Made by a program: the position numbers and the translations under genes
The notes under the pieces: generated by a model
The model's database searches: none
What the model was told of the DNA's origin: nothing
Seen by the model: only the letters and a program-made list of their open reading frames with translations
Assembly (NCBI RefSeq): GCF_033304595.1
Contig: NZ_CP116341.1
Location: 1,717,001 to 1,781,000, forward strand
DNA length: 64,000 nt
Direction: 5' to 3'
Source: Sporosarcina jeotgali
GTDB lineage: Bacteria; Bacillota; Bacilli; Bacillales_A; Planococcaceae
Shown here: piece by piece, positions 8,831 to 17,123 of the stretch
How the letters are laid out: the number at the start of each line of letters is the position of its first letter
Position numbering within the stretch: position 1 is the first letter of the stretch

Positions 8831-9517
8831 TCACTCACCGATTACAGATTTGATACGTTCGATTACATCAGGCTTGATAGGATACTGAAAACTTTGGTGA
8901 TTTCTAACTGCGGAACCAAAATGCACTTCAGTGACACCTGTCGCTTCGATGAATTCCGAAAGTCCTTCAGTTGACATACCGTTGCCAGCCAATATGGTGA
9001 CAGAAGTGTTCTTGGTCTTATCCACTAATGTCCGGATTTGTTCTTTTGATTCAGGAGCGGGTGCTTGTCCGCCTGACGTTAAAATGCGTTGGATTTGAGG
9101 AAAATCTCCAATCATATCGATGGCTTCGAGCTGATCTTCGATTTCATCAAATGCCCTGTGGAACGTTACGTTCAAATCGCCTGAGACATCCAAAAGTCGC
9201 TTTAAATTGACGGTATCGACTCGATTTTTCTCGTCCAAAACTCCAATTACAATTCCTGCAGCTTTTGTCTGTCGGATGTGATGAATGTCCGCAAGCATTA
9301 CTTGCATATCTGCTTCATCGTAGTTAAATGTTCGGCTATGAGGACGGACGATAACATATACGGGGATAGAGACACCTTCAACAACTGACTCAATCAGTCC
9401 CAAACTCGGCGTCAATCCGCCTTCTGTTAACGCGGAACATAATTCCAGCCGGTCTGCCCCGGCTTGTTCAGCTGTAATGGCATCTTGCAGGCTTGTTGCA
9501 ATAATTTCGAGTTTCAT
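8831..9517 (-). CDS. cutC: CutC-family protein
   Basis: TIM-barrel protein of 228 residues, full length for the family. The start MKLEIIATSLQDAITAEQ followed by GADRLELCSAL and the TEGGLTPS block is the CutC signature, and VYVIVRPHSRTFNY with FHRAFD follow in the usual order. CutC was named for copper tolerance in E. coli, but its enzymatic role remains unclear, so copper function here is only a label. ATG with AGGAGGAG upstream. Monocistronic, ending before a hairpin terminator. Confidence 0.9.
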   Translation of the reverse strand: MKLEIIATSLQDAITAEQAGADRLELCSALTEGGLTPSLGLIESVVEGVSIPVYVIVRPHSRTFNYDEADMQVMLADIHHIRQTKAAGIVIGVLDEKNRVDTVNLKRLLDVSGDLNVTFHRAFDEIEDQLEAIDMIGDFPQIQRILTSGGQAPAPESKEQIRTLVDKTKNTSVTILAGNGMSTEGLSEFIEATGVTEVHFGSAVRNHQSFQYPIKPDVIERIKSVIGE

Positions 9518-9646
9518 ACTTGAACTCCTCCTGACGAAGTCAAAAAGTTACTTCTTAAAAGTAAAGGGTGTGAATTACTTGTAAGCTTAACAGTATACGC
9601 CCTAACCCGGGATGTTCAAAGTATAAACAAATTAGATTGCTCTACT

Positions 9647-10027
9647 TTAAGAAGCATGATCTGCAGGCGGCAGCTTCTTATATTCTTGATAGATTTCAAA
9701 TAGACTTATTACCAGCACAATCCATAATGCAGGACTGGATAACGATATGCCGACTTGAGAAACGCCGCCTAGCAATGTGAAACCAATGAGAAGTGCTAAC
9801 AAGTACGTCGTAAACGCAACTTGCCATAGAAATTTAAACTTCTGGGAACCGTCATGTTGAAGACGCGTTACAAAATATCCCGAAAACAAAATTAGCAGCA
9901 ATAGCATGATAATGAGAGGTTTGGGAACAAAAAGAAGTTCACTTAACTGCGGAAAGAAATCATAAGCCATTAACGCAGTGATGGACAGCAGAATCAGTGC
10001 CATTAAAATCAAGTCTTTATGTTTCAA
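9647..10027 (-). CDS. Small four-TM membrane protein
   Basis: Unrecognised 126-residue protein with four hydrophobic segments (about 5-23, 33-51, 66-86, 95-112) and a short charged tail EYKKLPPADHAS. TTG start with GGAGGGAGAAG 3-8 nt upstream. It opens a stretch of small minus-strand membrane-protein genes that continues to about 17 kb. No catalytic motif is visible. Confidence 0.65.
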   Translation of the reverse strand: MKHKDLILMALILLSITALMAYDFFPQLSELLFVPKPLIIMLLLLILFSGYFVTRLQHDGSQKFKFLWQVAFTTYLLALLIGFTLLGGVSQVGISLSSPALWIVLVISLFEIYQEYKKLPPADHAS

Positions 10028-10090
10028 GACTTCTCCCTCCTTTGAGTTTTATCGGATAACGAGAGCACTAGTTTTCACTTCTGGATTCCG

Positions 10091-10291
10091 TTACTTACAT
10101 TCCAAAGAATAGCGACCCGTGAGGTTATTATGAATCTCTAATTTCACTGCCCCCTTATTCTCATAACATTGTGAGGTAAACGTATTTATCTCTTTTGTAT
10201 TGAAATAATTAATTGAAATGATTAATAAGGATATAATCAGCAAAAGCACTGTTAATAGAATTATAACGTTTGTATTTCTGACTGCTCTCAT
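10091..10291 (-). CDS. Small single-TM exported protein
   Basis: 66 residues with one N-terminal TM helix (about 9-31) and a ~35-residue outside domain carrying two cysteines (QCYENKG and LECK), which could form a disulfide. ATG with AGGAGG upstream. Function unknown to me. Confidence 0.6.
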   Translation of the reverse strand: MRAVRNTNVIILLTVLLLIISLLIISINYFNTKEINTFTSQCYENKGAVKLEIHNNLTGRYSLECK

Positions 10292-10415
10292 CGGTCAACC
10301 TCCTAACCTCCACTTAATCTTGAAATCTTTAGTACCTAGTGAGATTACCCTCACAAAGCACACGCTTCTTGCTGAATTTTTGAATTCAACAAACCTAGCA
10401 CCTACTTTAAAATAA

Positions 10416-10973
10416 TTAATAAAGTAGGCTCATCATGTAGTAAACCGCCAAAACCTCGCTAATCGTGAGATCATTGGTGTTAAGAGTAATCTTTAAATGC
10501 GTCGGCAGTAATTTTTCAACATATACGAATGCGCAAATCGTTGTGCTGTCATTTGCATAGATATTGCAAGTACGATTAAAAGAATCTCTCTTAAACAAAT
10601 AGTCATTAGCGTTCTTATGGTAGCGCACACGCGGATTCGTAGTAATCTTAGTTCTATCTTCCAGCAGAAATACGTCTTCTTTCCCGCCGCCTGTTAAATG
10701 AACATCCCATTTCAGTTTAAATAGAGTAGATTTAAAGGACTGCTGCATGATCTGTAAGGAGAATCCATCTGTTTCACCAATGATAGTCAGAGACCCCTGT
10801 ACGGAAAACGGCACATAATTCAGTACTTTATCAAATAAATTTTTATAGTTCCGTTGAATATATCCAATGCGTGCAGACGCAGAATCCTGGATTTCAATCA
10901 TTTTGTCCGAATCCTTATTAATGGGTAAGACTGCGAAATAATCAACAGGACCGTATCCGAAATTGTTAACCAT
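10416..10973 (-). CDS. Tubby/LURP-one-like protein
   Basis: Soluble ~185-residue beta-rich protein. The pattern of short strands (IEIQDSASARIGYIQRNYKN, FSLQIMQQSF, then a hydrophobic C-terminal LTISEVLAVYYM) resembles the tubby C-terminal-like/LURP-one fold, though the similarity is weak. The chosen ATG at 10973 overlaps the end of the upstream acetyltransferase gene by 8 nt and has GGAGC nearby, so translation is probably coupled. The open frame extends further upstream but would lie inside the acetyltransferase gene. Confidence 0.6.
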   Translation of the reverse strand: MVNNFGYGPVDYFAVLPINKDSDKMIEIQDSASARIGYIQRNYKNLFDKVLNYVPFSVQGSLTIIGETDGFSLQIMQQSFKSTLFKLKWDVHLTGGGKEDVFLLEDRTKITTNPRVRYHKNANDYLFKRDSFNRTCNIYANDSTTICAFVYVEKLLPTHLKITLNTNDLTISEVLAVYYMMSLLY

Positions 10974-11481
10974 GGTTGGTAGAGCTCCAAGAATAATAAA
11001 CAAATTTGAACTTTTGATCCCGCATTTCAAAGTCTTCTTCATCAGTTGCTATTTCCACAAAACCGTTTCCCTCCAAAATTTTCTGGGAGGCCATATTCGC
11101 AGTGGTAGTTTTCGCATGAACTTGTTTTATATCCTTTACGGTTTCCAGTAATACAGACAATGCTTTCTTGGCAATGCCCCTTCCAGAATAGCGGCGTCCG
11201 ATTCGATAACCCAGGTGACCAATCTTATGAGTTTCATCGATATCGACTAAGTTGATTCGACCCAGAACTGTACCCTGATCATCCTTGATTAAATAAAAAT
11301 TTGAAATCCCACCGGCCTGCTCTTGTAATAAAGCTTCATTTCTCACTTTAAAAATGTCCGGCTTGTAATAGTCATCTCCTCGCGAAGGCACCATTTCCTC
11401 AAAATAGGATCTATTTTCAAGTTCGAATGTATACAAGTCATTTAAATCTGAGTCAGTTAATTTCTCAATATATAAATCCAT
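10966..11481 (-). CDS. GNAT acetyltransferase, RimJ/RimL-like
   Basis: ~171 residues. The acetyl-CoA loop is RRYSGRGIAKKAL and the C-terminal motif B is ASQKILEGNGFVEI, as in the RimJ/RimL group that acetylates protein N-termini or antibiotics. The start ATG at 11481 is preferred because GGCAGG lies 8 nt before it; an ATG 39 nt further upstream has none. The 3' end overlaps the next gene by 8 nt. Substrate unknown. Confidence 0.8.
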   Translation of the reverse strand: MDLYIEKLTDSDLNDLYTFELENRSYFEEMVPSRGDDYYKPDIFKVRNEALLQEQAGGISNFYLIKDDQGTVLGRINLVDIDETHKIGHLGYRIGRRYSGRGIAKKALSVLLETVKDIKQVHAKTTTANMASQKILEGNGFVEIATDEEDFEMRDQKFKFVYYSWSSTNHG

Positions 11482-11594
11482 ATTCAATACCTGCCAATCG
11501 TTAATGCCGTCTGGCACCATACGTTTTTTTACGACTGATGAATCATAAACCTTAGAAACCCATTTAAGTAAACTTTAACAATCGATTCATCCAT

Positions 11595-12134
11595 TTAAGT
11601 CCGTTCGGTTCTTAACACTGAAAATATCACGGCATCATGTGACTGATTGTTTTGATAAAGGTACCCTCTAAGTAAGCCCTCTTCCTTAAAAGCCAACCGT
11701 TTTAATAGTTGCATAGACACTTCATTCTGCGGATACGTTACTGCGCCAATTCTATACAATTGCAACTCTTCAAATGAATATCTTAAAACTTCCTTAACTG
11801 CTTCAGTTGTAATGCCTTGTTTCCAATACAAAGGATCCAATTCGTACCCGATCTCAGCTCTTTTTCCAGCAACGTTAAGGTTATTTAATCCTGCCGTACC
11901 AACTAATTCACCTGTTCCTTTTAAAACTATTCCCCACCTGATTCCTCGATTGCTCTCATATGTGTTTTGGAAGGATTTAATGATGATCGTGGCTTCTTCC
12001 CTGCTTTTCAAGCTATCCATCCCATAATATTTTGTCACTTCATCATTAGACATGATTTCAAAAATTCTCGGGGCATGTTCCTCTTTCACTTGAATTAGTT
12101 TTAAACGATTCGTTTCTAATTCAGGAAATTCCAT
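11595..12134 (-). CDS. GNAT acetyltransferase, RimJ/RimL-like
   Basis: 179 residues starting MEFPELETNRLKLIQV, the classic opening of RimJ/RimL-type enzymes (ETxRLxL). Mid-protein it has IGYELDPLYWKQGITTEAVKEVL (acetyl-CoA loop, unusually KQGITT in place of GxGxxT) and MQLLKRLAFKEEG. GGGAGG stands 6-7 nt before the ATG. Not obviously co-transcribed with the next acetyltransferase (114-nt gap). Family sure, substrate unknown. Confidence 0.82.
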   Translation of the reverse strand: MEFPELETNRLKLIQVKEEHAPRIFEIMSNDEVTKYYGMDSLKSREEATIIIKSFQNTYESNRGIRWGIVLKGTGELVGTAGLNNLNVAGKRAEIGYELDPLYWKQGITTEAVKEVLRYSFEELQLYRIGAVTYPQNEVSMQLLKRLAFKEEGLLRGYLYQNNQSHDAVIFSVLRTERT

Positions 12135-12308
12135 GTATTTACCTCCCTTTACTTTCTTACTTGTCATTCTTCTTCAAATTGGACAGATTGTAATAGTTGT
12201 CTCGATAAACGACTGGAAGCAAGGCTACTTGGTGACCTTTTTAATTAAATACAATATGAAACAATGCATAACTCCACCTGCCATCCCAAAGAGGAACATA
12301 TAGAGTAT

Positions 12309-12629
12309 TTACACAAGATCATGTAAAACAATGCTTCCCAAAATGCCGGCTATTCCACCGAAGAATGCATATAATAGAACCTTTTTCCAACTTGGGAAAT
12401 TTTTAATTTTTAGTGAAAAATCTATGTACAGCGATACAGGAAATGCCGTAAACGCATATAACGGAAAGGAATAAAGAGCCACCATAAAGACAGTTTCACC
12501 AAAGCTCCAAGAATCTTGAAGAATTAGTAAATACGTTGCAAAGATTAGCCCAAAGAGAATGGGAGAAATTATAATTGCTAAAATGTATTGGGAAATCCGT
12601 TCAAAAGTCATTTGAGAGTCTTGTGTCAT
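12309..12629 (-). CDS. Small three-TM membrane protein
   Basis: 106 residues; hydrophobic segments at about 12-36, 45-68 and 84-102 with a basic loop (KIKNFPSWKK) between the second and third. AAGGGG before the ATG. Downstream (12229-12300) the minus strand can be read as FGMAGGVMHCFILYLIKK, which resembles the C-terminal FGGIAGILGSIVL of this protein and may be a decayed partial paralogue. Function unknown. Confidence 0.6.
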   Translation of the reverse strand: MTQDSQMTFERISQYILAIIISPILFGLIFATYLLILQDSWSFGETVFMVALYSFPLYAFTAFPVSLYIDFSLKIKNFPSWKKVLLYAFFGGIAGILGSIVLHDLV

Positions 12630-12766
12630 TTTCTCGCCCCTTCAATTTCCTGGAATTCAGAAAACCTTTACAAGTTGGACTCAGAATGGCATGCGGAATG
12701 CATATAGTTATCGACCTTTGAAATCGGCACCGTTTCGCAGGTAAATTCTTTAGCAAGCACAATCGA

Positions 12767-12949
12767 TTAATTTTGTATCCCTCTGCCTTTAAATACAAAA
12801 AAATTAGAGCTAATTCCTATTAATCCGCCACCCATCATCGAAACTACCGTACCAATTATTATCCATCCTGCAGATAAGAAAGCAGACACAATTATTCCCG
12901 TCAAAAATAACACAAAGCCAATGGAAAATAATATACTGCCTTTTTTCAT
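12767..12949 (-). CDS. Small two-TM membrane protein
   Basis: 60 residues forming two TM helices with a glycine-rich turn (MMGGGLIGI). ATG with GAGGTG at proper spacing. No family recognised. Part of the small-membrane-protein run. Confidence 0.6.
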   Translation of the reverse strand: MKKGSILFSIGFVLFLTGIIVSAFLSAGWIIIGTVVSMMGGGLIGISSNFFVFKGRGIQN

Positions 12950-13018
12950 TGCTTCACCTCTTCAAGTTTAAGATCATGGCTATATTGCAGCCCGGCAGTT
13001 GTTGAATAACCTTCCACG

Positions 13019-13255
13019 TTAGTTTATTACAAAAATAAAGATATACAGTATAAAAAGAAGTACAAAGACTATGATGTTCATGTATGTTCCAAATTCATCT
13101 TCTTTTTTTCGAATATCCCTTATTGAAGTTATTACAAGAGATCCGCCTAATAACAAGATGTAATAAATCATATATTCAAATCTTTGCGTAACTAACATAG
13201 TAATGCCTGCTGCTAAAACTATAATCTGCAATACAATATTGAGTGCTTTCAACAT
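13019..13255 (-). CDS. Small three-TM membrane protein
   Basis: 78 residues with three hydrophobic stretches and a charged loop DIRKKEDEFGTY between the second and third. The ATG at 13255 follows a run of Gs (GGGGGG) at short distance and is preferred over an ATG seven codons upstream. Function unknown. Confidence 0.55.
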   Translation of the reverse strand: MLKALNIVLQIIVLAAGITMLVTQRFEYMIYYILLLGGSLVITSIRDIRKKEDEFGTYMNIIVFVLLFILYIFIFVIN

Positions 13256-13364
13256 AGCCCCCCCTGTACCCATCATTTCCTTAACTGGATTTTTCCAGTA
13301 CTATGTTTCCTCCTCAACATTCCTTGATAGCCATATAAAATGAGCATCGAAACTCTACTTGCAA

Positions 13365-13658
13365 TTAATTATGTTGATTGTCAGAAATAAATAGCTTCAT
13401 CACTAATAATAAGCCTGTAAACAGATATAAAATAACCGCTAAAATGATAGTAAATATATTGCTGGGCAGAAACTTCAGCAGAAACAGAAACGAAAACATT
13501 CCGGCTATAAAAAGTCGATTTGACATGGTTTCCCTGCATAATCGTCCTCGCTTCACCATCATTATAATCAAGGATACAGGCACAAAAAGTAAGGATATAA
13601 TAAAAAACGGTGTATCTCTTAGATACCAGGGTAAGTCTTTTTCGTCATATGCAAACAA
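13365..13658 (-). CDS. Small membrane protein
   Basis: 97 residues with about three TM helices (DTPFFIISLLFVPVSLIIMM; LFIAGMFSFLFLLKFL; the C-terminal IILAVILYLFTGLLL). A TTG at 13658 lies 10 nt after AGGAG and gives MFAYDEKDLPWYLRD; a GTG three codons upstream overlaps that site too closely. Function unknown. Confidence 0.55.
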   Translation of the reverse strand: MFAYDEKDLPWYLRDTPFFIISLLFVPVSLIIMMVKRGRLCRETMSNRLFIAGMFSFLFLLKFLPSNIFTIILAVILYLFTGLLLVMKLFISDNQHN

Positions 13659-13779
13659 AGAAATCACTCTCCTTTACTACTCGGCTCAATTGATAAGGCG
13701 ACAATGATTACTCATCGACACGATGTCGTTTGATATCCAAATCAAGCTTTGATTCAAAATCACTGATTTGCTTCTTTGT

Positions 13780-14295
13780 TTAATGTAGAAAAGGACTTAG
13801 TAACTTTGACATATAGTACTCATCAAGAAACTCATCATCTATAAGTAAAGAATCTCTTTTAGTTCCCTCGATTTCAAAGCCCATTTTTTGATACAAAGAC
13901 AGGCCAGCTTCATTTCGTGTAACAACAGTTAATTCTAAGCGATGTATTTTGTGAAGTTTCGCCCATTGCTCCAGTTCTTCAAATAATTTCGTTCCTGTAC
14001 CGTTACCTCTGTGAGCTTTAGAAACCCCTGCAACAATGTAAGATGAGTGTTTGTTTCTTCTAGCCTCACCGCCTATAGCAAATACGTATCCTGCTAACTC
14101 TTTACTTTCATTTTCTGCTACAAGTACGGTAGAGTTGTTCCTTTCTTTCATGCGCATTAATACTTCTTTTTGGCGCGCATTTGTAACGTCTCTTTCTCCG
14201 TCTTCCCATAGCATATATTCAGAAGTTGACTCCACATGCTTCATTAAGCAAATGAGTTTCTCTGCATCTGAAATTTCCGCTTCTCTTACTATCAA
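13780..14295 (-). CDS. GNAT-family N-acetyltransferase
   Basis: 171 residues. The acetyl-CoA motif A is VSKAHRGNGTGTKLFEELEQWA and motif B is AGLSLYQKMGFEIEGTKRD, the layout of RimI/PhnO-like enzymes with a C-terminal 'EG' strand common in Bacilli. I place the start at TTG 14293-14295, spaced 6 nt from GAGGAGA; the GTG five codons upstream overlaps that site. Fourth of the seven acetyltransferases or fragments in the window. Confidence 0.82.
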   Translation of the reverse strand: MIVREAEISDAEKLICLMKHVESTSEYMLWEDGERDVTNARQKEVLMRMKERNNSTVLVAENESKELAGYVFAIGGEARRNKHSSYIVAGVSKAHRGNGTGTKLFEELEQWAKLHKIHRLELTVVTRNEAGLSLYQKMGFEIEGTKRDSLLIDDEFLDEYYMSKLLSPFLH

Positions 14296-14372
14296 GTGAT
14301 CTCTCCTCACCTATTAATCCATTACATCGCATTCCGTATTCATGAATTGCTCCTAGTTGTAAAATACAGTTC

Positions 14373-14693
14373 TTAGGCTAATTCCGTACTTTCAACTTCT
14401 GTTATCTTTTTATGATGACGAATGATAAAACCTTGTACTGTGAATAAAAGCAGTATTAATACCATCATTCCATCTCTATATGTTTCATAAGATATGTTGG
14501 AAATAAAACGATGATAAAGCTCTATAATCAACCAGCCCAAAGGAAAAATTGGAAGTACGTATTTTGATGCTTTGCCTAAAACCCACTGACCTTCTTCACT
14601 TTTAGAATACGTACTCATTAAAAATTTCACATTTGAACCTAATGTAAATATGAAAAATGGAACTAACAACACGCCAATAACTATTACAAGCAT
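14373..14693 (-). CDS. Membrane protein with three TM helices
   Basis: 106 residues beginning MLVIVIGVLLVPFFIF. TM helices at about 2-22, 46-63 and 77-93, with a basic C-terminus (HHKKITEVEST). The ATG at 14693 has GGGGGA ~6 nt before it and is preferred over an ATG 19 codons upstream. Unrecognised. Confidence 0.6.
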   Translation of the reverse strand: MLVIVIGVLLVPFFIFTLGSNVKFLMSTYSKSEEGQWVLGKASKYVLPIFPLGWLIIELYHRFISNISYETYRDGMMVLILLLFTVQGFIIRHHKKITEVESTELA

Positions 14694-14764
14694 GATTAAA
14701 TCCCCCTTTAACAGAAAATTGGAAACCCTTTTGTTCCGTCTTTTATACATAAATATCAGCGTTT

Positions 14765-14947
14765 TTACAACACTGAGTCATCAAAAGGCATTGAAAAAGC
14801 AAGAAAAAAATAAACCAGTACACTCACCGGTAAAAGTAAAAAAAGGATTCTAACACCCATAGAAGAAATACCAACATATTCCGCTATGCCTCCACATACC
14901 CCTGACAGCACTTTATCGTTCGAGCTTTTCCTAAGTTTATTTTGCAT
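14765..14947 (-). CDS. PspC-domain protein
   Basis: 60 residues made almost only of a PspC domain: a basic start KLRKSSNDKVLSGVCGGIAE followed by YVGISSMGVRILF and a TM helix. Stand-alone PspC proteins are membrane stress-related regulators in Bacillota; the exact role here is unknown. ATG at 14947 with GAAAGGTG upstream, preferred over an ATG six codons earlier. Confidence 0.85.
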   Translation of the reverse strand: MQNKLRKSSNDKVLSGVCGGIAEYVGISSMGVRILFLLLPVSVLVYFFLAFSMPFDDSVL

Positions 14948-14965
14948 CTTTAGCACACCTTTCAT

Positions 14966-15165
14966 TTAAAGTAGTTTGGCCAGATTACATCGCTATGATC
15001 TTCGCTGATTCTCAAGCCAGTCAAAGAAACCCCAAATCACATCTAAATGTCCATTCATCTAATCGAATTTTCAAAAAACCATTCGTGTAAAGCTCCTGCA
15101 CATATTCGTTTATAAGCGTCTAAATCTATTAATGTCATGAAAATCTGCATCTCAATCGGCAAAAC
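14966..15165. other. Gene-free 200-nt gap with decayed coding fragments
   Basis: No intact gene. On the minus strand two adjacent short frames read like pieces of one protein (DLDAYKRICAGALHEWFFEN, then DVIWGFFDWLENQ), separated by a frame change and a stop. A decayed small gene is possible; I cannot name it. Confidence 0.3.
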
Positions 15166-15351
15166 TCAGGCTAAATTAAGAAATTTTAAACTTTGTAAAA
15201 TAGCCGTTATTAAAAAGAATAGGATACCCGTTAATATAACCCAAGAAATAGTACTCTTTCTGTTACGAAAAATCTTATAAGCAAAGAAAACTAATGTAAC
15301 TAGTAACGCCAGCATTCCAATCATTGTGGCTAGCATTAGAAACAAAAACAA
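15166..15351 (-). CDS. Small two-TM membrane protein
   Basis: 61 residues with two TM helices around a basic loop YKIFRNRKST. TTG start at 15351 is placed 8 nt after AGGAG; the longer frame from 15390 has no ribosome-binding site. Function unknown. Confidence 0.5.
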   Translation of the reverse strand: MFLFLMLATMIGMLALLVTLVFFAYKIFRNRKSTISWVILTGILFFLITAILQSLKFLNLA

Positions 15352-15445
15352 AATAAATCTCTCCTGACTTAAATACGAATAGAAATCCAATTAGTTTCGT
15401 CTGTATCTAGTATGGTTGGAATACTTTTACCAAACTCCCACGTAA

Positions 15446-15655
15446 TTACCTTCTATTTAATACCTCAATCAATTTGTCACTGGTGATTTTTGCAAATACA
15501 AATGAAAGAACCAGTATAAGCAACGTACCGATAAGTACTCCTATCTCTCCGGTGAGTCCACCTAAGCGAAGAATATTCCATAGAAACGAAGATGCTTTAA
15601 AATACACGATGAACAATAGGACAATCAAAAAATACCCGATTATCGTTCTTTGCAT
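15446..15655 (-). CDS. Small two-TM membrane protein
   Basis: 69 residues; helices at about 5-27 and 38-58, basic tail KLIEVLNRR. ATG preceded by AAGGGATG. Unrecognised. Confidence 0.55.
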   Translation of the reverse strand: MQRTIIGYFLIVLLFIVYFKASSFLWNILRLGGLTGEIGVLIGTLLILVLSFVFAKITSDKLIEVLNRR

Positions 15656-15743
15656 AGTGTCATCCCTTTCATTTTGTCATTCTCCCGTACTTTTCCAATG
15701 TAGACGCCATTATGATTTTTCTACGAATCAAAAATGCAATGAA

Positions 15744-16229
15744 TTATACTGTCAAAACCATTCGAATCGATTGCAGCGTATGACCATCAAAATCCTCTTC
15801 AAACTCTTCAATTGTTTTGAACCCTTTCGCATCATAGAAGGACTTTCCTATTAAGTTTTCTCTTTCAACAGTGATATGAATTTTTTCTGCACTTTTCAGT
15901 CGCGAGATCCCTTCTTGCAGTAAGGCAGTTCCTGCTCCATTTCCTTGATGTTCTGGGTGAAGGTAAATTGCAGCTAACTCTGAAACTTCTGAATCCGATA
16001 CAAATGAAAAATTCGCGAATCCCACAATCTGTTCATTCTTTTCTGCAACAAGCATCAAACTGTGTTCCATCCGGCGCAGCATCATTTCATCACTGTAGGC
16101 GCCTGTTAAAAATCGCTCTTGAACATCTGCCGGTATGATTCCTTCATAGGTTGCATTCCAGCTTAATTTTGCCGTTTCCTGAACTTGCTGAATATCATCT
16201 GGTTCCATAGTTCGAATAGCAATCTGCAT
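15744..16229 (-). CDS. GNAT-family N-acetyltransferase
   Basis: 161 residues starting MQIAIRTMEPDDIQQVQ. Motif A LHPEHQGNGAGTALLQEG and motif B GKSFYDAKGFKTIEEFEED are clear; the last strand is the typical LQSIRMVLTV. The N-terminal WNATYEGIIPADVQERFL resembles the widespread 'AW/WxxxYxGIIP' GNAT subgroup. Start at 16229 has AGAGGTGG 6 nt upstream. Substrate unknown. Confidence 0.85.
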   Translation of the reverse strand: MQIAIRTMEPDDIQQVQETAKLSWNATYEGIIPADVQERFLTGAYSDEMMLRRMEHSLMLVAEKNEQIVGFANFSFVSDSEVSELAAIYLHPEHQGNGAGTALLQEGISRLKSAEKIHITVERENLIGKSFYDAKGFKTIEEFEEDFDGHTLQSIRMVLTV

Positions 16230-16448
16230 GTTGTCCACCTCTGTTTTAAAGATTTTTTTACCAGTTACACTATCAGCAAACAATTCATTAATCGGATATC
16301 AGATCTTCATTAATTCTCCAGTATATGCATGCTGCACAACAGTAGCCTGGCATTTCTAATATTCCAATGACTTCTCAATAATGGTTGGTTGATAAGCATA
16401 TGTGAACTCAATAAAAGCGACAAAGAGCAAATTGCAGTTAACCTATCT

Positions 16449-16985
16449 TCAGTTAGTTGCACTAGTTGGAGTGGTTAAAGGAAACCAGAATCCCATAATG
16501 TTAATCGCTCTGAATGATTTCTCGTTCAGCTTAATTTCACCTGCAGAAAAAACGTAATACCAGTTAAATGCATAACCCTGAATCTGTTCTTTGTTCGCTT
16601 CTAACTTCATATCCTCATCATTTATCACTTTTTCTACTCTCACGCATTCATTCCCTAAACATTCAATGCTATAAGTATCTTTTAGATAACTGTCAAATTC
16701 TATGGATGACACAGGGACACGTAATATGCCAAGTATCACACTGACAATGAGAATTAGAGTGGTTTTCTTGGTAAAAGGATAGTTCAAATTGAAAATCAGC
16801 CCAATCGAACATATGAGTATTACGATAAGTGCAATCTTTTCATCGAAAATTAAATAAATGAAAAATGAATTAATAAGGACAAAAAGCAAATATTTGGTTA
16901 GAAAATCAGCGTTCATTTTTTTCACAATCACAAATAATGATAGAAGGGCTGCGAGTATAAAAAATGTATAATTAAATAGTGCCAA
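16449..16985 (-). CDS. Membrane protein with C-terminal outside domain
   Basis: About 178 residues; four TM helices fill the first ~95 residues and are followed by a ~80-residue domain with two cysteines (SIECLGNECVRVE) likely outside the cell. TTG start at 16985 is 8 nt after GGAG; a GTG three codons upstream overlaps it. Unrecognised. Ends the 9.6-17 kb run of small genes. Confidence 0.55.
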   Translation of the reverse strand: MALFNYTFFILAALLSLFVIVKKMNADFLTKYLLFVLINSFFIYLIFDEKIALIVILICSIGLIFNLNYPFTKKTTLILIVSVILGILRVPVSSIEFDSYLKDTYSIECLGNECVRVEKVINDEDMKLEANKEQIQGYAFNWYYVFSAGEIKLNEKSFRAINIMGFWFPLTTPTSATN

Positions 16986-17051
16986 ACGTTCCACTCCATT
17001 TCATAACAATCCTATTCACATATTTGGACATCCCTTCAATCCACGCAAAAA

Positions 17052-17087
17052 GGAACCTCTTCAGACAATTCTATCCAAAGAGGTTCC
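17052..17087. terminator. Terminator downstream of patB
   Basis: GGAACCTCTT and AAGAGGTTCC form a 10-bp stem; on the minus strand TTTTTGCG follows. It lies 37 nt after the patB stop. Confidence 0.8.
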
Positions 17088-17123
17088 GTTTAGCAATCCA
17101 ATTTTCCAACTATTCACATTTAC

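Noticed and set aside
12601..12798. 65-codon minus-strand frame overlapping two small membrane-protein genes
   Set aside because: Composition unlike its neighbours, no ribosome site and overlap with the better gene at 12309-12629.
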